Shown piece by piece: positions 58,646 through 64,000 of a DNA stretch of 64,000 nucleotides. The stretch's first letter is position 1; each line of letters begins with the position of its first letter. The notes beneath the pieces are model-generated. The model did not search any database. It was not told where the DNA came from and saw nothing but the letters and a program-made list of their open reading frames with translations. Origin of the DNA: Bryopsis sp. KO-2023 (lineage: Eukaryota; Chlorophyta; Ulvophyceae; Bryopsidales; Bryopsidaceae); the NCBI GenBank assembly GCA_030272585.1, contig BSYQ01000010.1, positions 2,542,001-2,606,000 on the forward strand, written 5' to 3'. The position numbers were made by a program, and so were the translations under genes.

Positions 58646-61387
58646 ATGGGGAAGGGAGGTCAACGGCACAGCAAAAATGCGGGGGTTATGGGAAGCGAAT
58701 CCCTGACCTATCACGAGAGGCGAAATCTGGGTTACGGGACAGTGAACGAGCGTCTCAGCAAAGTAATGGCTTTTCTTGAAACCGGGAGAAAGGAATTCAG
58801 GATGTTTTTGCTGCACCCTGAACTCGATTGCTTCGAACACCGCTGCTGCTTTTGAAATTTGGATGTTGCTTCCTTTTTTTTTTCTTCCTTTTTTTTGGGG
58901 GGAAAAGAAAACCAGTTGTCAACGAAAAGGATAATTGAATGTTTGCTTTCCACACCGAAGATTTTTGTTTGATTTTTTTTTTCAGGAATCTCAAGGTAAT
59001 TTTGACGACTGCCGCCTTACGCTGCAGCGAGCTGTGGTAGGGAAATTTCCACACCATAAAAAAAAAATAATCAGCATATTTTACCTCGCAAATAGTAGAA
59101 AATGTTCTCATCTCGACCCTTATTGGTGGGCTGCTCGACAATTTTTTCCAAAAAAAATGAAAAATTATAGCTGCATGGCACAGAGATGTTGGATGAAATC
59201 GAATTCGAAGATGTGGGTTATTATTTTAAATTTCATTTCATTTTATTTATTTATTCTTTTTTCGTTCAGGATCCTGTGTGCACACCTGGTGGGTTTATTT
59301 TCAGCAGGGAAGCAATTCTGGAATGCTTGGTGGAACAGCGAAAAGCTAACAAAAGGAAACTGGCTGCTTGGGAGGCGCAGCAAGAGGACGAAAAAAGACA
59401 AGTGAGACCTGAAAACATGTAAAAAGAATCCAAAAAAGTTTTTTTCTTTTTTTTTGTCTTTTTTAAATGCACCTTGGGGAAAAAAGCCAGCTCTTTCTTC
59501 GATTGGGAGGTGAAATTGATTTTTTTTTTCACATTTACCATCCACCAGATATATATATATCTTTCATTTTGTTTTGAATTCAATTTTTTGTTTTCCCCAC
59601 CCAACAGGCTGATGAGAAAGCTGAATTGGAGGCCAGAGCAAGGTTAGTTGCGTTCGAAAGGCAAAACAACGTGGGGGCTTCGGACCACACGGTGAATGCA
59701 TTGCAATCGGCTTTCAAAGAAGCTGCCGATCACATGCACGACGGCAAAGTGGCGAAAAACGTAGTCACCATCCAGGAAAACAAAGAACGGATGAAGGAAC
59801 TCAAGGTTCGTATACGTTTTTGTTGTTCTATTTTTTTTTATTTTTTCAGTCGATGAGCATTGATGGCCTTTCTGTTTTGGGAGGTTTTCTTAAAGTCGAT
59901 GCAAATTCGAAACAGAACTGGTGTTGTGCTTTCGGGGCAACCTTGAGTTGACAATCTTTTTCCACTGTCCCTTTTTTTTCAATTTTTGTTGAATCTATAT
60001 TTTTATGTATGTTTAGTTTGAGTCTTAGTCTTAGTTTTTTGAGTTGAAAGAAATAAGTGTTTCTTCCTTTTGTTCGTTAAATTACTCAATTTATTTATTT
60101 TCCTCCATTTTTTCTTCCTTGTTTTTTCTTTTTGAGCAGAAGAGGGAAGGGAAGGATATTCTTCCCTCTTGTGAAAAGAAGAAATTTGAGTAAATTTGAT
60201 TGGACTTTTTTTCAGTCTTTTTGGCACCCTTCTCAAGCTCCCGAGTCGAAAATGAAAAGAGAAAAGCCTTCGATGGACACGGTGTGTCCGGCTTCGGGGA
60301 AAAAACTCCGCATGAAAGATTTGACGGCCATCAAATTCACCCCAGCCCAAGGTAACACTTGTGTTGAAAGCAAAAATGCTTTCAGGGAAGTTTCAGGGAA
60401 AACACAAAGAGGCAAATGTGTGAACAAAATGTATTTTTATTGTGCCGACATGTACATAAGGCCTTTACAAACAGATTTCGCATCAGCTTTTCTATGTCTT
60501 TTGGGTGGGGTTTTTGGACCGTTTTCAGGGTTTCTTATTCCAGTGTTTTATTTTGAAAGTTACGTTAACCCCCCCCCTTCGATTTCTCAACAGTCGAAAC
60601 TACGTGTTTCCTTTCCTTCCAATTTCAGACAATCCTGCTCGTCGTTCGATGCTCTATTTCTTGTGCACGTAATTTTGTAAAGGAAATGTGTATTTCTTTA
60701 AAGGTTTTTCCTTTCTTTCTTTTTATCCCTATTGAGGTAGATTTGTTGTGCAGGGGAAAAGGAAGGCTCATACATGGACCCAATAACTCGGAAAACTCTA
60801 ACCAATGCCAACACGCTCGTCTTGTTAAAGAACTCAGGGACGGTCATGTTGGAGGAAACATACAACAAAATGGTCAAACCAGAGGGGCGATATGAAGGTA
60901 ACAGAAAACAAAATATAATGTATCGAGAGAAAAAAAAAACATAGTGACCCTGGTGAATTAAAAAAAAAAGGAGGAAAATGTCGGTATGTATTTTATGTAA
61001 GGGGGCTCCTGGATGTGTATATTTTTAGATACTTTTCTCTGTTTGAATTAAATATTCAATTCAAGAAGTAGTATCTAAAAATATATCCATTCAGGCCGAA
61101 AGGCTCATTCATCTGGTCCAAAAGAGTGAGTTAGCTGGTGCCCAGTTGCAATGGTTCGTTTTCAAATTGTCTGTCTGTCATGCTGGTGTGGATGCTCAAC
61201 AGGGAACAAGATTTCGAAGAAGGATGTGATAAAGATCCACAGAGGTGGAACTGGCTTCGTCGCACATGATGGCGTTCGAGCAGAGTCCAAGAACTTTTGG
61301 CATCTGGGTCCAGGAAATGGCTTGGCAGATTTGAGAGGTCAACATCAAGGACCCAGATCGCATGGCGGCCTGCAGTTCTGGAATTGA
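58646..61387 (+). CDS. NOSIP: NOSIP homologue (U-box/RING-like E3 ligase, splicing-associated)
   Basis: Seven exons (58646-58762, 58986-59036, 59270-59401, 59608-59805, 60216-60351, 60754-60897, 61203-61387) close in phase to 320 residues. The N-terminus MGKGGQRHSKN..TYHERR and GYGTVNERLS is the NOSIP signature. The first half of the split RING/U-box follows as CRLTLQRAVDPVCTPGGFIFSREAILE, then a long helix (EQRKANKRKLAAWEA). SFWHPSQAPESK and CPASGKKLRMKDLTAIKFTP form the middle block. The second half has MDPITRKTLTNAN, and the end has IKIHRGGTGFVAHDGV. Human NOSIP binds nitric oxide synthases and has ubiquitin ligase activity, but its wide spread across eukaryotes and its presence in late spliceosomes suggest an RNA-linked core role. 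Compared with animal NOSIP the C-terminus is about 30 residues longer. Intron 6 carries a strong hairpin. Confidence 0.92.
61018..61085. repeat. 16-bp inverted repeat in the last NOSIP intron
   Basis: The arms at 61018-61033 (TATATTTTTAGATACT) and 61070-61085 are perfect reverse complements around a 36-nt loop. The loop itself contains a smaller TTGAAT/ATTCAA inverted pair. Confidence 0.85.
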
Positions 61388-61480
61388 TGGGGTTGTCTTT
61401 GGGGTGCATACGTCTATAAATAGAGCATCAGTTGAACAAGTCAATGTGTGCATTTTTTTTTCTGGGGAGTACCATGTTTC

Positions 61481-62137
61481 TCACAGGGTTGAGCCTGACC
61501 ATGGCATTTTAGAAACAAGTTGATTGATATAATTTATAGGAAGGATGGAAGTAGGATCTAGTCGGGGATTTGTCTTTGGAGCACCAGTTTTTTTGGACTG
61601 GGGAGGTTTGGGGGGAGGAGAAGGCGTTTTACTCATTCTATCGAAGTCATTCTTAGAGAAGTTTTCAGTCTTCTCCTTGATTTTTCCCAGCCAGCCTCTG
61701 GCTTTTTTGCTTGACAACCCTTTGTTAGCTGGACTCTTCTAATCTGTAGTTGAATGCTGGAACAAACACGAGCAGACACGGTCCCTGCTGGGAAACTGAA
61801 CTGGACAATATCTTGGAAGTGCTCCTTTGTGTCCGATATGCCACCACCATCCCCAAGCCATCTACAAGTTCCAGAGCCCAGAGTCTTCTCCTCAATAGAC
61901 GCCTTGCGGCCTTGCAGCATTATACCACGTGAATGCTGTGGCAAAATCCCACCCCCTGTCACTTTGCCCCAAATCTTCGGAAAGAAAATGTGCCAGCCAA
62001 GCTTGAAACACCAACGAAACTCACTCTGCAAGTAAATAAATACAATGAGTGATTCACTTGCGTGGCAGTCTGACTGATTTGCATGGATATAAAGTAGAGC
62101 GAGATGGCGGACGGTTGCTTGAAGGAAAACGCCACCA
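61481..62137 (-). CDS. Possible small gene, structure unresolved
   Basis: A likely first exon at the 62137 end starts MSEGVAVGGVFLQATVRHLA and reaches a GTCAGA donor near 62075, followed by a good acceptor (TTTACTTGCAG) about 65 bases on. A likely last exon, 61738-61481, ends with a Lys/Pro-rich tail (KARGWLGKIKEKTENFSK, then PSPPPKPPQSKK, INYINQLVSKM) and a stop. The middle cannot be resolved: all three frames have plausible pieces, and one unspliced frame is open from the ATG to 61633. The first exon is hydrophobic enough for a membrane segment. Position supports a gene: it would be divergent from the RRM gene 190 bp away and convergent with NOSIP. No family recognised. Confidence 0.35.
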
Positions 62138-62325
62138 ACTGCCACGCCTTCGGACATCACTTCAAAAGAAAAAACAAGCCAGCTGTCGGAAGCACAAGCG
62201 AAAAAAATCATATATTGTATCGTTCGTCCTTTTGATCGCTTCGCTTCGTTTTGAGGCGGGTTGACGACGAAGGGAAAGCGAGAAAAAAAAGAAAAAACAG
62301 TTTTGTATCGACGGGTTTTGACGCG

Positions 62326-64000
62326 ATGCCGGTTTCTCAGCTTCAGACGATGGAGGAACTGATTAATCGGAAAACGTTGTACGTCAGCAATATAGACAGG
62401 AAAGCCACGAAGTATGAAATAAAGAGCGATTTACAGGTGGTTTGCCAAAGGGAGCTGGGTTCGATCGGTGTTCCAGTTGACGATATCAATTCCTCTACCT
62501 TGGGTTATGCTTATTGTAATTTCAATTCTACCGCCGATGGTGAGCGCACGCTGTGTCCACGAGAAAAGATTTGTTTGTTTGAGTTATTTGTTCTCCTTTA
62601 TTTTTTTTAATTGTTTGGGAAGTATCTATTTTTGTTTTTTGTTTTTTTCCCAGTCAAAATTTCTTCCCCCCCCCTGTTGCAAGCAAGAAAGTTACAAATT
62701 GTGTTGGGTTCCATCCATTTGTAGAATTCATTTTTTTTTCCCTCACACCTGTATAAGTATAGATGTTCAATTGACACACATTTAGAAAAAGTTTTTTTTC
62801 TCTAAATCTTCAAAATCCTTTGCTTTTTTGGTTGAAATTTCAGTCAAACCATCCAATCTTTTTCCTTCTTATTTTCCTTTTGTTTAGATCTTTTTCCCTC
62901 CATCCCTGCTAAAAACTGTTGAGGAAACAGGGTCAAAAATGGCTTTCTTTTTACTTGATTTATGTTCAGGATTTCCTTTCACCCCCCCATCCTTCCTAAT
63001 AACAAGAATAGCATGGAAATCATATTCGCTGAAAAATTCATGGTGTTTGAGGAGAACTTTAAGGGTGTATGTTGCCCCTTTGTGTTATTTCGTTTTTATT
63101 TTTATTTTTGTGCAGCTAAAGAAGCCCTTCAAAGATTTCGATTCAATGTGAGGGTGGCGGGAAAACCTGTAACCCTCACGTTTTCAGTTGGCAAGGATCA
63201 TAAAAAAGTTATTGGAGCTTGGGGGAACAGACTCACTGCTTTTATTAAAGTAGGTTTTTATTGGTGGCGGTAAGAGGTGATTTTTCTAATTTATTTATAT
63301 ATATTTTCATTTTTCATTTTTTGTTATTTATTTTTGTTACTTTTTTTTTTTGGGGGGGGGGGAGTAGGAGAAAAAGTGATGTTGCTTTTGTCGAGTTGAT
63401 GGGAATTTTTCACTCACTCAACGAAATATGTACGTGCACATTTTCCTTTTTTATTGGTTGTAGCCCTTGAGTTCCTATTCTTGTTTCAAGGGACTTCACA
63501 AAAAATAAGAGGAAAACCACAATTATTATCTGTTTTCCCTTTTAGAACAAAAAAAAATTAACTTTACAATATCCCCTTATTTTTCTACTATTTTTCTCCA
63601 CAACGATTGCGAAAAACATTGTGGTACAACAACCACCAAGCAAAATAGCAGATTCCTCTCTGATTTTTTTATTTATTTTTTTTGTGTGGGGTGATGGTGC
63701 ACAGAATCTTAGTCCAGAAGTTGATGAAAAAATGTTGTGCGAAAAATTTGAGAAATTTGGAGAAGTATTTCGATGTAAAGTGGATGCCGACAGTTACGGC
63801 TCCAAATATGGGATGGTACAATACACCAAGGAAAAAGCAACCATAAAAGCCATCGAAACAGGGAACAACACGACTTGGTTTTCTACCGTTATTAAAGTGG
63901 AAAGACATGCTAAAACATTACCAGGAAATGGCGAAGTGATGACAGCCATTCAACAAGCCGGGTATGCGTTTCTCTCCGGAAATGTCGTTTCGGGTTCCTG
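62326..64000 (+). CDS. Poly(A)-binding-protein-like RRM protein, 3' part outside the window
   Basis: Exons 62326-62539, 63116-63249 and 63705-63961 close in phase (1, then 0); the third ends at a GTATGC donor and the gene continues beyond 64000. The first RRM has TLYVSNIDRKATKYEIKSD and the PABP-type RNP1 STLGYAYCNFNS. The linker is followed by a second RRM, TAFIKNLSPEVDEKMLCEKF.KFGEVFRCKV. This spacing of two RRMs, with LGYAY in the first and FIKNL in the second, is that of cytoplasmic poly(A)-binding protein, which coats mRNA tails and aids translation. It is divergent: the second RNP1 reads KYGMVQYT instead of KGYGFVHF, and the first lacks some basic residues. A specialised PABP paralogue or related RRM protein is possible. 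Whether RRM3, RRM4 and the MLLE domain follow cannot be seen. Confidence 0.8.

Noticed and set aside
59180-59268. Extra NOSIP exon encoding MLDEIEFED before DPVCTPGG
   Set aside because: Joining 59036 directly to 59270 keeps phase and gives LTLQRAVDPVCTPGG, which aligns without gap to the NOSIP pattern; the insert would disrupt it.
1-64000. Transposons, LTR elements, viral insertions or CRISPR arrays
   Set aside because: No reverse transcriptase, integrase, transposase or capsid-like frame, no long terminal repeats and no regularly spaced repeat-spacer array could be seen on either strand.

Overview
This is nuclear DNA of an intron-rich eukaryote. Genes are cut by GT-AG introns of about 60 to 600 bp with T-rich 3' ends, exons are more GC-rich than their surroundings, and the spacers are full of homopolymer runs. 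A plastid-type Alb3 insertase carries a signal peptide followed by a transit-like stretch. Together these point to a photosynthetic protist with a plastid reached through the ER, that is, an alga with a secondary plastid. The lineage (chlorarachniophyte, ochrophyte or other) cannot be settled from this window.

Layout. 77-2299 (+) encodes an MFS transporter. 4760-5542 (-) encodes a coiled-coil RING finger protein. 7184-13382 (-) is a many-exon WD40-type beta-propeller gene. 13763-15382 (+) is a one-exon SPPL2-type intramembrane aspartyl protease. 17116-22794 (+) is a 12-exon fibronectin-III protein with a C-terminal membrane anchor, laid out like animal FNDC3. 22795-30450 is a 7.6 kb gene desert. 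30451-33603 (+) is a PP2C phosphatase. 35386-36714 (-) is a CCDC47 homologue. 37212-41718 (+) is a VIT/vWA protein. 42687-44065 (+) is a secreted Gly/Ser/Thr-rich protein. 45445-45965 is a decayed tandem repeat. 46147-46956 (-) is a membrane-anchored coiled-coil protein. 48037-52146 (-) is a DHX37-type DEAH helicase. 53931-57872 (-) is plastid ALB3. 58646-61387 (+) is NOSIP. 61481-62137 (-) is a small uncertain gene. 62326 onward (+) is a poly(A)-binding-protein-like RRM gene that leaves the window.

Most of these are housekeeping genes. ER and membrane handling is prominent: the CCDC47 translocon factor, the SPPL2 protease, ALB3 and the FNDC3-like anchored protein. Ribosome and RNA work is represented by DHX37 and the RRM protein. 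There is no operon logic, but several neighbours are head-to-head with short shared 5' flanks (WD40/SPPL2, CCDC47/VIT-vWA, ALB3/NOSIP, small gene/RRM).

The most unusual signals are not single genes. First, base skew tracks transcription: 3' flanks are G-rich and C-poor on the sense strand, and the skew flips between convergent genes. Second, long T runs followed directly by G runs recur. Third, a tandem array is built from the last codons of the neighbouring coiled-coil gene. Fourth, a TTCGCC-rich patch lies at the 5' end of that gene. No transposon, provirus, CRISPR array or intact tRNA gene was found.
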